DNA of 64,000 bases from CAIVVT01 sp052145115 (GTDB taxonomy: Bacteria > Acidobacteriota > Terriglobia > Bryobacterales > Bryobacteraceae): positions 1-64,000 of the forward strand of contig JBKQPG010000028.1 of the NCBI GenBank assembly GCA_052145115.1, read 5' to 3'. The notes beneath the pieces were generated by a model. The model ran no database searches. It saw nothing but the letters and a program-made list of their open reading frames with translations, and was not told where the DNA came from. Below, in pieces: positions 8,108 to 17,527 of this stretch. Positions within the stretch are counted from its first letter, which is position 1; the number at the start of each line of letters is the position of its first letter. The position numbers and the translations under genes were made by a program.

Positions 8108-9433
8108 ATGTCTGCCGTCTCCAACCTGGCCGATACCTTGCGCGAGATGGGCGTCGTGGGCGCCGGAGGCGCGGGTTATCCAACCTCGGTCAAGGCCGCG
8201 GCACGCGCGGAATTCATGCTCGCCAACGGCGCGGAGTGCGAGCCGCTGCTGCACAAGGATTTCGAATTGATGCGCCATCACCCGGCTGAGGTGGTCGCCG
8301 GTCTCAGACGCATGGCCGAGGCCACCGGCGCGCAGCGGGCTGTGCTGGGCGTTAAGGAAAAAAACAAGGAAGCGGTCGAAGCACTGCGTCCGCACGCCGA
8401 CAAGGCGGGCTTCGGCTTCTGCCTGCTGGGCGACTTCTATCCCTCCGGCGATGAGTACGAGCTGGTCTACGCGGCGACGGGACGCCTGATTCCGGCGGGC
8501 GGCATCCCGCTGCAGGTCGGCTGCGTGGTCAACAACGTTGAGACGCTGGTCAATGTCGAGCGGGCGGCGCAAGGCCGTCCCGTCACGCACAAGTTTGTAT
8601 GCGTCAGCGGCGCGGTCCACAAGCCGTGCAGTTTCTGGGTCCCGGTCGGCACCAGTTTCGCCGACCTGCTCACAGCGGCCGGCGGCGCCACGTCAGAGGA
8701 ATTCGGCATTTTCGTTAGCGGAATGATGATGGGCACGCTGACGTTCGATCTTTCGGGCGTTGTCACGAAGACGACCTGCGGGCTGATCGTTCTGCCGAAG
8801 GACCATCCGCTGGTGCAGCGGAAAAGCCGCCCGTCCGGGCAGATGGAGCGGATCGGGCGCTCGGCCTGCGACCAATGCAGCTATTGCACCGAGTTCTGCC
8901 CGCGCTATCTGCTGGGCTACGACGTGCAACCGCACAAGGTGATGCGCAGCCTCGGATTCACGCTGGCGGGGAAGGACAACTGGAATCAATGGGGCGCGCT
9001 GTGTTGCGCCTGCGGCCTGTGCACGTTGTACGCCTGTCCCGAGGACCTGTATCCGAAGGAGGCATGTGACGCGGCGAAGGAGGATCTGCGCGCCGCCGGC
9101 ATCCGTTTCCAGCAGCAAAAGCCCGTGCGCGTCCATCCGATGAAGGAGTACCGCCGGGTGCCGCAGTCGATGCTGCGGCAGCGGCTGGGCGTGGAGCGTT
9201 ATGACGCCCACACGCCGCTGCAGGCGCAGGGGCCCGAACCGTCGCGTGTCAGGCTGCTGACCAAGCAGCACGCGGGCGTCGCCGCGAAATCGGTTGTCGC
9301 CGAGGGTCAACGCGTACAGGCCGGCGCGCCGGTGGCGAAGATGGATGGAGGCGCGCTGGGCGCCGATGTCCACGCCAGTATTACAGGGCGAGTGGCCAAA
9401 ATAACGGCGGATTTTGTCGAAATTGAGAGGTAA
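8108..9433 (+). CDS. pduS: PduS-like flavin/Fe-S electron-transfer protein (RnfC family)
   Basis: The 441-residue product matches PduS in length and layout. It has a glycine-rich nucleotide/FMN loop (GAGGAGYPTSVK) near residue 15, a Rossmann-like section and an SLBB-like segment. Two ferredoxin-type clusters follow (CDQCSYCTEFCP and CCACGLCTLYACPEDL), then a C-terminal barrel-sandwich segment. PduS is the cobalamin reductase/electron-shuttling protein of propanediol-type microcompartments and binds the shell protein PduT. The ATG at 8108, 3 nt after a GAGGG, gives the usual PduS N-terminus; the in-frame extension to 7991 has unlikely composition. The next gene encodes a PduT-like shell protein. 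No diol dehydratase or other compartment enzyme is visible. Confidence 0.88.
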   Translation: MSAVSNLADTLREMGVVGAGGAGYPTSVKAAARAEFMLANGAECEPLLHKDFELMRHHPAEVVAGLRRMAEATGAQRAVLGVKEKNKEAVEALRPHADKAGFGFCLLGDFYPSGDEYELVYAATGRLIPAGGIPLQVGCVVNNVETLVNVERAAQGRPVTHKFVCVSGAVHKPCSFWVPVGTSFADLLTAAGGATSEEFGIFVSGMMMGTLTFDLSGVVTKTTCGLIVLPKDHPLVQRKSRPSGQMERIGRSACDQCSYCTEFCPRYLLGYDVQPHKVMRSLGFTLAGKDNWNQWGALCCACGLCTLYACPEDLYPKEACDAAKEDLRAAGIRFQQQKPVRVHPMKEYRRVPQSMLRQRLGVERYDAHTPLQAQGPEPSRVRLLTKQHAGVAAKSVVAEGQRVQAGAPVAKMDGGALGADVHASITGRVAKITADFVEIER

Positions 9434-9446
9434 TCAGGAGCGCTTT

Positions 9447-9998
9447 TTGGCGAAAAACTCACTGGGATTGATCGAATTATCGAGTATTGCCGCCGGCTTT
9501 TTGGTGACGGATGCCATGTTAAAAGCCGCCGACGTGGAGCTGGTCCTGGCCCGGACCATCTGCAGCGGCAAGTACATGGTGCTGGTGCGCGGTGCCGTGG
9601 CGGACGTGGAAGCGGCCGTGCGCGCCGGACAGTCGATGGGCGATTTCTCGCTGATCGACACTTTCGTCATTCCCAATGTCCACGAGAGCCTGTTCCCCGC
9701 CCTGAGCGGCATCTCGCGCGCCGACGCTTTGGAATCGCTGGGCATTCTCGAAGCCTTTTCGGTGGCCAGTCTGATAGAAGGCGCGGACGCCATGGCGAAG
9801 GCGGCGAACGTGCATCTGGTCGAGGTCCGGCTGGCGATGGCTCTCGGCGGCAAGGCGTTTGCGACCATCACCGGCAGCGTATCGGCGGTCCGCAGCGCGC
9901 TCGAGGCCGGCGCGCAGGCGGTCAGCCGCAAGGGCCTGCTGGTGAACAAGGTCCTGATCCCCAATCCGCGGCCCGAATTGCTGCATGAGATGATCTGA
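9447..9998 (+). CDS. pduT: PduT-like tandem BMC-domain shell protein with conserved Fe-S cysteine
   Basis: Two BMC domains in tandem (about residues 3-85 and 95-180; LGLIELSSIAAG and LGILEAFSVAS starts) make this a trimeric pseudohexamer shell protein of 183 residues, the size of PduT. Cys39 in the TICSGK loop sits where PduT has Cys38, which holds the pore [4Fe-4S] cluster, so electron transfer through the shell is likely conserved. The TTG at 9447 was chosen because AGGAG at 9436-9440 sits 6 nt upstream and the result starts like PduT; the frame also opens upstream inside pduS. It starts 13 nt after the pduS-like gene and is clearly co-transcribed with it. Confidence 0.9.
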   Translation: MAKNSLGLIELSSIAAGFLVTDAMLKAADVELVLARTICSGKYMVLVRGAVADVEAAVRAGQSMGDFSLIDTFVIPNVHESLFPALSGISRADALESLGILEAFSVASLIEGADAMAKAANVHLVEVRLAMALGGKAFATITGSVSAVRSALEAGAQAVSRKGLLVNKVLIPNPRPELLHEMI

Positions 9999-10012
9999 CG
10001 ATTCCAGTCGTT

Positions 10013-11650
10013 ATGGCACTTCATCCGCTGGCCGGCCAGCCGGCCCCCGCAGAACTGCTCATCGACGTCGCGGCGCTCGAACGCGCCTTCTACGAAAAGA
10101 CGCCCGATCTCGACGACCCCAACCAGCGCGTCAGCTTCGGCACCAGCGGCCATCGCGGCAGCTCGCTGAATGGGAGCTTCACCGCAGCGCACATCCTTGC
10201 CATTACGCAGGCCATCTGCGAGTATCGCGCCGCGCAGCACATCGACGGTCCGCTGTACATGGGCCAGGACACGCACGCCCTCTCCGCCCCGGCACAGCGG
10301 GTTGCGCTCGAGGTGCTGGCCGCCCACGGCGTTGAAACGGTCATCCAGTCAAATGGCGGCTACACGCCGACCCCGGCCATTTCGCGCGCCATCCTGGTGT
10401 ACAACCGCGGCCGTACTGCCGGCCTGGCGGACGGCGTCGTGATTACGCCTTCGCACAATCCGCCCACGGACGGCGGATTTAAGTACAACCCACCGAACGG
10501 CGGCCCGGCCGACACCGACATTACAGGGTGGGTGCAGGATCGCGCCAATGAGCTTCTGCGCGCGAGCAACCGTCCGGTGCGGCACATAACGTACGAGCGC
10601 GCGATGGCCGCTGCGACGACGCACGTGCAGGATTTCGCCATCGACTACGCTCGCGACCTGACGAATGTCGTGGACCTTGCAGCGATCAAATCCGCCGGCC
10701 TGAAGATCGGCGTCGATCCGCTCGGCGGCGCGGCGGTGAACTACTGGGGGCCGATCGCCGAGCTCTATGGCCTCGACCTGCGCGTGGTGAACCCGCGCGT
10801 CGATCCACGCTTCGCCTTCATGACGCTCGATCACGACGGCAAGATCCGCATGGACTGCTCGAGCCCCTACGCCATGGCGAGCCTGGTGCGCTTGAAGGAC
10901 GATTTCGACATCGCCTTCGGCAACGACCCCGACTCCGACCGTCACGGCATCGTGACCCGCAGCGCGGGATTGATGAATCCCAACCATTTCCTGTGCGTCG
11001 CGATCCGTTACCTGTTGACGCACCGCAGACTGTGGAATGCCGCGGTCAAGATCGGCAAGACGCTGGTTTCGAGCGCGCTGATTGACCGCGTCGGCGCGTC
11101 GCTCCAGCGTGCGGTGTACGAGGTTCCCGTCGGCTTCAAGTGGTTCGCGCCGGGACTGTTCGACGGCACGGTCTGTTTCGGCGGCGAGGAGAGTGCGGGC
11201 GCGAGCTTCCTGCGGCGCGACGGGAGCGTGTGGACGACCGACAAAGACGGGCTCATCATGGGCCTGCTGGCCGCGGAGATCACCGCCTCAACGGGCCAGG
11301 ATCCGGGCAGGCATTATCGCGAGATCACGGCCCAGTTCGGCCAGTCGTATTACACGCGCATCGACGCAGCGGCGACGCCGGAGCAGAAGGACAAGCTGAA
11401 GCGCCTCTCACCGCAGGATGTCACCGATTCCGAGGTGGCCGGCGAACCGATCGTCGCCAAACTCACGGCTGCGCCCGGCAACGGGGTCGCGATTGGCGGC
11501 CTCAAGGTCACGATGAAGAGCGGCTGGTTCGCCGCCCGACCATCCGGCACCGAGAACATTTACAAGCTGTATGCGGAGAGCTTCGTCAGTCCCGACCACC
11601 TGCAGCTGCTCGTCTCCGAGGCTCAGGAGATCGTGCGGCGTTCGCTCTGA
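10013..11650 (+). CDS. pgm: Phosphoglucomutase (alpha-D-glucose phosphate-specific)
   Basis: The enzyme interconverts glucose 1-phosphate and glucose 6-phosphate, linking glycolysis to glycogen and sugar-nucleotide synthesis. The 545-residue protein shows the bacterial Pgm pattern: FGTSGHRG near residue 42, the phosphoserine loop VVITPSHNPPTDGGFKYNP, the metal loop FGNDPDSDRHG, the sugar-binding FGGEESAGASF, and a C-terminal RPSGTENIYKLYAES. It starts 14 nt after the pduT-like gene, so it is probably transcribed with the PduS/PduT pair, an unusual partnership. Confidence 0.95.
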   Translation: MALHPLAGQPAPAELLIDVAALERAFYEKTPDLDDPNQRVSFGTSGHRGSSLNGSFTAAHILAITQAICEYRAAQHIDGPLYMGQDTHALSAPAQRVALEVLAAHGVETVIQSNGGYTPTPAISRAILVYNRGRTAGLADGVVITPSHNPPTDGGFKYNPPNGGPADTDITGWVQDRANELLRASNRPVRHITYERAMAAATTHVQDFAIDYARDLTNVVDLAAIKSAGLKIGVDPLGGAAVNYWGPIAELYGLDLRVVNPRVDPRFAFMTLDHDGKIRMDCSSPYAMASLVRLKDDFDIAFGNDPDSDRHGIVTRSAGLMNPNHFLCVAIRYLLTHRRLWNAAVKIGKTLVSSALIDRVGASLQRAVYEVPVGFKWFAPGLFDGTVCFGGEESAGASFLRRDGSVWTTDKDGLIMGLLAAEITASTGQDPGRHYREITAQFGQSYYTRIDAAATPEQKDKLKRLSPQDVTDSEVAGEPIVAKLTAAPGNGVAIGGLKVTMKSGWFAARPSGTENIYKLYAESFVSPDHLQLLVSEAQEIVRRSL

Positions 11651-11669
11651 CTGCGCTTGAAAATGCGTT

Positions 11670-11684
11670 GGCAGCGCGGCTGCC
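11670..11684. terminator. Short hairpin between convergent genes
   Basis: GGCAGC-gcg-GCTGCC forms a 6-bp stem between the pgm stop and the convergent membrane-protein gene. A second small stem (GGATC-gcc-GATCC) follows near 11693. There is no T-run, so any terminator role is weakly supported. Confidence 0.3.
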
Positions 11685-11722
11685 GCTAGCGGGGATCGCC
11701 GATCCGCGCCAGCGTCCGGCCC

Positions 11723-12448
11723 TCAGTCCAAGGCCGCGATCTCGCCCGGAACGATCTTGCGCGTCCGTGGCAGGTGACCTTTATAGCTCAAGGTTCCGAC
11801 CAACACCAGCAATCCAACGTAGACCACCAGCTCAATGACGTCGGTAGTCCGATTGCGCGGCAGCAGCAGGTACAGGAACCATAGGAGCGGCTGCGCGATG
11901 CACATCGCCCAAACCGTGCCGTAGAAGTAGCGCCGCTCAACTCCCTCGCCTTGAGTGGAGCGCTTTACGCGCGGCAGTTGGCACAGCGCCCCCAGAACCC
12001 AGATGGGCACGGCGATGGGGAAGTAAGCGTATTCATAGATCTGCTTGAGAATCCACTTGCCCGTCGCGATCGCGACCACCAGCCCAGCCAAATTCAACAC
12101 GCCGTAAGTGATCGCCGCGCTCCAGGCGAACGTGTAGCACACGCGCCGGTAGATCAGGTTCGGCTTGTCCTCGGTAAAGCGGATAATGTACGGAGCGGGT
12201 TCGCAGCCCGGCAGGTTGCCCCTCAATCCCGCGATGCTGGTGCCGATCATCACCGCCGCCAGCCAGATCGCCATGTTGCTGTGAAATCCGTGGGCGAACA
12301 GGTCGAACGTCATCGGTCCGGGGATGAGGAAAAAAACGAAGACCCAGATGGGCCAGTGGTTGAAGCGATAATAGGTCTTGTTTCGTGTGCGGATGTTCCG
12401 CTCCGTGTCAAGCTGAATTCTTACTCCGGCGGGGGTCGTGGCTCGCAT
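11723..12448 (-). CDS. Hypothetical six-helix membrane protein
   Basis: The 241-residue protein is not recognised. It has about six membrane helices (FNHWPIWVFVFFLIPG near residue 30, then others near 60, 105, 135, 180 and 210) and short polar loops. The ATG at 12448 is used; a GTG at 12460 would add four residues. It converges with pgm and is transcribed divergently from the ABC exporter genes. Confidence 0.6.
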   Translation of the reverse strand: MRATTPAGVRIQLDTERNIRTRNKTYYRFNHWPIWVFVFFLIPGPMTFDLFAHGFHSNMAIWLAAVMIGTSIAGLRGNLPGCEPAPYIIRFTEDKPNLIYRRVCYTFAWSAAITYGVLNLAGLVVAIATGKWILKQIYEYAYFPIAVPIWVLGALCQLPRVKRSTQGEGVERRYFYGTVWAMCIAQPLLWFLYLLLPRNRTTDVIELVVYVGLLVLVGTLSYKGHLPRTRKIVPGEIAALD

Positions 12449-12562
12449 GATCGGAAACACTCAGTTTGGCATACGCGCGGAGTCGGCGCGAAGCCGGGGC
12501 CGGCACTCGGTCCAATCCCGGATTCATACCGATCCAATGTTCAAAAGTAGGAAAGCAAACGC

Positions 12563-13315
12563 ATGACGAAGCCGATCGTGGAGGCGCGCGGGCTGTGCCG
12601 CAGCTTCGGCGCTGTGCGCGCCGCCCAGGACATCTCCTTCGAGGTCCGGGCGGGTGAAATTGTTGGCCTGCTGGGCCCCAATGGCGCCGGCAAGACGACC
12701 ATCCTGCGCATGATCGCCGGCGTCCTGACGCCCGACTCCGGGCAGGTGCTGCTCAATGGTGAGGATGTCGCGGCCGACCCCATCTCGGCCAAGCGCAGAA
12801 TCGGCTTCCTTTCCGGCGACACCCAGATGTACCAGCGGCTGTCGCCGCGAGAGTCCTTACAATATTTCGGACGCCTCTACGGCATGGACGAGCCGCGCGT
12901 GCGCCGGCGGATCGATGAGATGATCGCGCGCCTGGAGATGAGCGCCTTCGCCACCCAGCCCTGCGGCACGCTTTCATCGGGGCAGAAGCAGCGCGCCAAC
13001 ATCGCGCGCGCGTTCCTGCATGAACCCGATCTCCTGATCCTCGACGAGCCCACCACCGCCCTCGACGTCGTCAGCGGCCATTTCATTGTCCAGTCGATCC
13101 GCGCCGAAAAACAGGCCGGCCGCGCCGTCCTGTTCTCGACGCACGTCATGAGCGAGGCCGAATACCTCTGCGACCGCATCCTGCTGCTGCACGAGGGACG
13201 GCTGGTGGACCAGGGCACGGTGGACGAGTTATTGCAGCGCTCGGGCTGCGCCAATCTCACTGACGCATTCCTGAAAAATGCCGGCATCCAGACCGCGCGA
13301 GAGCTACTGTCATGA
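12563..13315 (+). CDS. ABC-2 type exporter ATPase (NatA-like)
   Basis: The 250-residue ABC ATPase has Walker A GPNGAGKTT near residue 38, the signature LSSGQKQR, Walker B LLILDEPTTALD and an H-loop in LFSTHVMSE. Its pairing with an ABC-2 permease resembling NatB suggests a NatAB-type exporter that couples ATP hydrolysis to efflux of ions or peptides. The stop overlaps the permease start by 4 nt (ATGA), showing translational coupling. Confidence 0.92.
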   Translation: MTKPIVEARGLCRSFGAVRAAQDISFEVRAGEIVGLLGPNGAGKTTILRMIAGVLTPDSGQVLLNGEDVAADPISAKRRIGFLSGDTQMYQRLSPRESLQYFGRLYGMDEPRVRRRIDEMIARLEMSAFATQPCGTLSSGQKQRANIARAFLHEPDLLILDEPTTALDVVSGHFIVQSIRAEKQAGRAVLFSTHVMSEAEYLCDRILLLHEGRLVDQGTVDELLQRSGCANLTDAFLKNAGIQTARELLS

Positions 13316-15453
13316 GACCTCACTATGTCTGGATCATCCTCCGCAAGGAGTTCCTGGAAGCGCTGCGCGACAAGCGCACCCTGTTTATCATGGTCGTCCT
13401 GCCGATCCTGCTTTACCCGATGCTGGTGACGCTGATCTCGCGTCTGCAGGAATCGCAGGAGGCCGAACAGAAGGCCAAGGCGTCCCGGGTCGCGGTGTGG
13501 GGCGAGTTGCCGCCGGAAGTGAAACAACGTCTCGAGATGGAAGGCAAGCTCGTCTTGCGCGAATGGGCCGGCGCGCCCGCGGCGCTGAAGGAGCGCCTCG
13601 CCGCCGGCGCCTTCACGCCTCCTCCCAAACCGCCGCTACAGACGGAAGCGGATGAATCGCAGGCTCAGAAGCCGAAGGAACCCGATACCGAATGGACGCG
13701 AGCCGCGCAGACGCTCCTCCTCGGCCGCTCGGTCGACGCCGTTCTGATTCCCTGGGCCGGCTTCTCCACGGCGTTGGATAGCGGCGCCGCCGCCAAGGCA
13801 TCGGTCATTTATGACGCCGTGCGGCCGGACTCGATGCAGGCCCGCGCGCGGCTTTCCGACGCCCTGCGCTCCTACCGCCAGGAGCTGCTCCAGCGCCGCG
13901 AGCGGTCGCTTGGTTTGAAGACCGGCTTCACTGACGCGCTCCAAATCGTACCCCGCAACGTCGCCGGCGAGAACCGGCGTGGCGCCCTCATGCTGGGCAT
14001 GATGCTGCCTTATCTTCTGATTCTGTTGAGCGCCAGCGGCGGCCTCTACGCCGCCATCGACATGACCGCCGGAGAGAAGGAGCGCGGCACCATGCAGACC
14101 TTGCTGTGCGCGCCGATCGATTCGCTGGAAATCATCTCCGGGAAGTTCCTCGCCGTGTGGGGCATTTCCACGCTGGCAACTCTAATTAACCTGGCCAGCC
14201 TGGCCGTGACCTTCACTCGCATCAAGATGATTCCGGGCGTCAGCATGACCATCAATCCCCTCTCCGCGCTGCTCGCCTTTGTGCTCCTGATGCCTGTATC
14301 GATGATGGTCAGCGCCTTGTTCGTCGCGGTCGGCGCGTTCGCTAAGGATTTCAAGGAAGGCCAGGCTTACCTCACGCCGATTCTGATGCTCCTGATCTTC
14401 CCGCTAGTCGCCACCATGCTGCCCGGCACCGAGCTGAACGTCTTCCTCTCATTCGTTCCCATCATGAATAGCGCGCTGCTGGTGCGCAGCGTCTTCCTCG
14501 GCGACTGGCACGCCGACATGCTGTTTCTCACCGTCATCAGCTCCTTGTCTTACGCCATGCTCACGCTCGTCTTCGCCGCGCGCGTCTACGAACGCAACAC
14601 TCTGCTGCTGGGCGGCAAGGACTCGGTCGCCAGCTTGCTCGAGTTCACTCGCCGCCCCGGCGACAAGCCCACTGCCGGAATCGCCTTGTTCGTTTTTTCG
14701 CTCGTGCTCGTGGTCACCTTCTACGGCAGCCTGGCGCTCCATAACCAGGGCGTCGCGATAACGCTCGCCGTTGTGGAATATGGTTTCTTCCTGCTCCCCG
14801 CGATCCTGTTCGCGCAGCTCAAGGGCTACAGTTTCAAGGAAACCTTTTCCCTGCGGATGCCAGGCTGGCGAGGCCTGGCGGGCTCCATTTTGATTGGCTT
14901 ATCGGCCTGGACTGTTGCCGCCGGCCTGTTCGTGCGCCTGCTCCCGCCGCCGGAGTCCTTCAATCGCGCCCTTCAAAAAGTGGTTCTGATGGAGGACCAG
15001 GCCGTGCCGTTGTGGCTCCTGTTCCTGCTCATCTCCATCTCCCCCGCTGTGTGTGAGGAAACGCTCTTTCGTGGGCTGATGTTGAGCGGATTTCGCCGCC
15101 TCGGCATGTGGCCCGCCATCCTCGCCACGGCATTTCTCTTCGGCATCGCCCACGCTTCCATCTACCGCCTGCTACCCGTCATGGCGCTTGGGACCTTCCT
15201 CGGCTACGCCGTCTGGAAGACCCGCTCCCTGCTCGCCGGAATCATCATTCACATGCTGAACAACGCTCTCGTTGTCGGCATGGCAAAGCTCAAAACAGTC
15301 CAGGCGATTCTCGGCCTCCGCGGCACGGAAATCTACCTGCCCTGGGGCTATATCGTCACCGGCGCCCTCGTCGCCGCCGCCGGTGTCGCGTTGATCGCCA
15401 CCGAGCGCCACGCAGATCAGCCTTCGCCGACTCCCGTTACGGCGGTCGTTTGA
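13312..15453 (+). CDS. ABC-2 permease fused to a CPBP (Abi/CaaX-like) intramembrane protease
   Basis: In this 713-residue protein, residues 1-430 are a NatB-like ABC-2 permease with one N-terminal helix, a large extracytoplasmic loop (about residues 35-215) and five further helices. Residues 450-700 form a CPBP domain with the conserved motifs EETLFRG, FGIAHAS and HMLNNAL, which carry the glutamates, histidines and asparagine of the proposed metalloprotease site. The ATPase partner is encoded immediately upstream. NatB-CPBP fusions are known in several phyla, but their substrates are not. The fusion may process or mature what the exporter handles; that is inference. Confidence 0.88.
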   Translation: MRPHYVWIILRKEFLEALRDKRTLFIMVVLPILLYPMLVTLISRLQESQEAEQKAKASRVAVWGELPPEVKQRLEMEGKLVLREWAGAPAALKERLAAGAFTPPPKPPLQTEADESQAQKPKEPDTEWTRAAQTLLLGRSVDAVLIPWAGFSTALDSGAAAKASVIYDAVRPDSMQARARLSDALRSYRQELLQRRERSLGLKTGFTDALQIVPRNVAGENRRGALMLGMMLPYLLILLSASGGLYAAIDMTAGEKERGTMQTLLCAPIDSLEIISGKFLAVWGISTLATLINLASLAVTFTRIKMIPGVSMTINPLSALLAFVLLMPVSMMVSALFVAVGAFAKDFKEGQAYLTPILMLLIFPLVATMLPGTELNVFLSFVPIMNSALLVRSVFLGDWHADMLFLTVISSLSYAMLTLVFAARVYERNTLLLGGKDSVASLLEFTRRPGDKPTAGIALFVFSLVLVVTFYGSLALHNQGVAITLAVVEYGFFLLPAILFAQLKGYSFKETFSLRMPGWRGLAGSILIGLSAWTVAAGLFVRLLPPPESFNRALQKVVLMEDQAVPLWLLFLLISISPAVCEETLFRGLMLSGFRRLGMWPAILATAFLFGIAHASIYRLLPVMALGTFLGYAVWKTRSLLAGIIIHMLNNALVVGMAKLKTVQAILGLRGTEIYLPWGYIVTGALVAAAGVALIATERHADQPSPTPVTAVV

Positions 15454-15548
15454 TCGTCGCGGCCTGAGAATGCGCCGGCGCAGACACGGAACGAAACCCG
15501 CTTCCTCGCGCCTCTCCGGCCGCCCGCGCACCAGGCGTCAGAGGGAAC

Positions 15549-16502
15549 TCACTCTGTGACAGCCTCGATCGTCCCCGGCGCGTTGCCCTCCAGCCGGTTG
15601 TTCACAAACAGGAACGCCAGTTGCTTCTTCTGCCGCGCCCGTTCCATCAACTCCCGCAGCGCGCCCCGCGCCCCCGGATCCGGCTCCTGCACGCGCTCAT
15701 AGGGCTGAAACTTCTCGACGGCCTGCTCATAGCTGCGCCCGGCCCTGAGCAGCGCCCGGCTGACCAGGAAATCCGCCGTGAATGCCTCTTCCCACGCCGT
15801 CTGCCGCTTTAGCTCCGGCATCCGCGTCCACGCATTGAAAACGTGCGCGACGTTGAAGGTCCGCAGCCGCTCGAAGTACGCCGGCTCGAGGAATTCCTTG
15901 TTGCGCACCTCCACCCCATATCGCCAGCCCCGCGGCAGCGCTTCGAGAAATCGCGACAGCTCGTCTGCGAACGGCTGCACTCCCGCGTAGTGGCGCCTGG
16001 AGAATGTTCCGAATTCGAAGATCAACGCGCCCACCCGTTCGGAATACGGTTGCAGCGCATTCAGAAACATCCGCTGGAACAGCCCGGCGTTGAGAAAGGA
16101 CTCATTCTCCGAGCCGCCGCGGCCGCCGTATCGGGCATGCGTCGGCCACGTCTTGACCGTGATCTCCTCAGGCACTTTGAAAGCGAATTTCAGGCTCTGC
16201 GGAACGCCCGCGAATAGCCGCGACCAATGACTCGCCGACGGAAATTGATAAAAGGAAAAATCGCCGCAAACCGCGGGAAATGTTTCAGCGTACTCCCGCA
16301 GGCACTCCGCCTCGAATCTCTTCTGCGAGAACCGCCCGCGCGTGAAATAGCGTTCTGGCGTATAAATCGAACCCAGCCAGCCGGGGTATTTCCACGAACT
16401 CGTCCCGAAGTACACACCCTCGCCGGCGAGCGTCTTCAATCGCGCCGCCAGTGGCGACCGCGCCATCGACTCGGCATCATCGAATAACGGCAGCATTCCC
16501 AT
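15549..16502 (-). CDS. DUF72 protein (YecE-like TIM barrel)
   Basis: The 317-residue protein has the DUF72 pattern: YFGTSSWKYPGWLGSIYTPE near residue 30, a conserved CREYAETFPAV, FAFKVPEEIT and a C-terminal FVNNRLEGNAPGTI. DUF72 proteins form an alpha/beta barrel of unknown biochemical role. It is last in a minus-strand run, 118 nt after the acyltransferase gene. Confidence 0.88.
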   Translation of the reverse strand: MGMLPLFDDAESMARSPLAARLKTLAGEGVYFGTSSWKYPGWLGSIYTPERYFTRGRFSQKRFEAECLREYAETFPAVCGDFSFYQFPSASHWSRLFAGVPQSLKFAFKVPEEITVKTWPTHARYGGRGGSENESFLNAGLFQRMFLNALQPYSERVGALIFEFGTFSRRHYAGVQPFADELSRFLEALPRGWRYGVEVRNKEFLEPAYFERLRTFNVAHVFNAWTRMPELKRQTAWEEAFTADFLVSRALLRAGRSYEQAVEKFQPYERVQEPDPGARGALRELMERARQKKQLAFLFVNNRLEGNAPGTIEAVTE

Positions 16503-16620
16503 AATCGCGGGCGGGCGCGAATCTCACTCGCCTGCTTTTCGCGGGCGCGCACAAACGACCCATTTCCATTTGTCGCACGCCGGCAACCGGTTTGCAGCCG
16601 CCGCGCCGCAGTCGCGATGA

Positions 16621-17517
16621 CTAATAAACGGCCGCGGAACCGGCCGGCCGCGTCTTCCACCGGCGGTGAATCCACAGCCATTGCTCCGGCGCCTCTCGGA
16701 TCGCCAACTCCAGCGCGGTCTGAACCGCCTGTGTGTCTCGAAGCTGGTCGCCGGTGGGTTGAATCGGCGGATAGAATCGCAGAACATAGCGTCGTTCGGA
16801 ATCCGACCACAGCGCAAACCCGGGAATGATCGCCGCTCCGGTGTGCGCGGCGAGTCTCGCGATCCCGCCATCGACACATGCTGGCAGACCGAAGAAATCG
16901 ACGAAAATACCGCGGTCCCCAGTCGTGTTCTGGTCGGCCAGGATGCCCACCGCTGCATTGCTCCGCAGCATCTCGATGATCGGCCGGATGGACTCGCGCC
17001 GGGAAATGATGCGGTTGCCGGACAGGCTGCGGTAGCGGATGGCCAGCCGGTCCAACAACGGGTTGTCGAGCGGCCGCACAACCACGCCCATCGGCTTCGC
17101 CATCAGCGCGTGCGCGAACGCGCTCAGCTCCCAATTGCCCAGATGGCCGGTCGCGAACACCACGCCTCGTCCGCGCCGCAACGCCTCCTCAAAATGTTCG
17201 AAGCCCTCGTAGCGGATCCACACCGGCACGTTCTGCTTCGTGATCTGCGGGAACTTCGCAACTGCGACCAGAACGCGCGCCATGTTGCAAAAGCAGCCAT
17301 CGACGCACGCCTGCTTCCTCTCCTGGCTGAATTCTGGAAAGGCGATTCCCAGGTTGCGCCGCGCCACACGCGTGTATCGCGGCACGGCTGCGCGCAGCAG
17401 ATTGACCAATCCCCCAGCGGCCGCCTCGGACCAGCGCCTCGGCAGAACCCGCAACACGCTGAGCATCAGACAAACTGCGGCCCACTCCACGCGATTCCGC
17501 ACTGCCGGGCGGGCCAT
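16621..17517 (-). CDS. Lipid A biosynthesis-type lauroyl acyltransferase (LpxL/HtrB family)
   Basis: The 298-residue product belongs to the LpxL/LpxM family that adds secondary acyl chains to lipid A from acyl-ACP at the inner membrane. It shows an N-terminal hydrophobic segment, ARRNLGIAFPE, the catalytic HX4E motif in GHLGNWE near residue 118, and a later DQNTTGDRGIFVDFFG block. The ATG at 17517 was chosen over upstream sequence that overlaps mnmA in another frame; the gap to mnmA is then 10 nt. It supports a diderm LPS-bearing envelope. Confidence 0.88.
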   Translation of the reverse strand: MARPAVRNRVEWAAVCLMLSVLRVLPRRWSEAAAGGLVNLLRAAVPRYTRVARRNLGIAFPEFSQERKQACVDGCFCNMARVLVAVAKFPQITKQNVPVWIRYEGFEHFEEALRRGRGVVFATGHLGNWELSAFAHALMAKPMGVVVRPLDNPLLDRLAIRYRSLSGNRIISRRESIRPIIEMLRSNAAVGILADQNTTGDRGIFVDFFGLPACVDGGIARLAAHTGAAIIPGFALWSDSERRYVLRFYPPIQPTGDQLRDTQAVQTALELAIREAPEQWLWIHRRWKTRPAGSAAVY

Positions 17518-17527
17518 ACCTTGAAGA

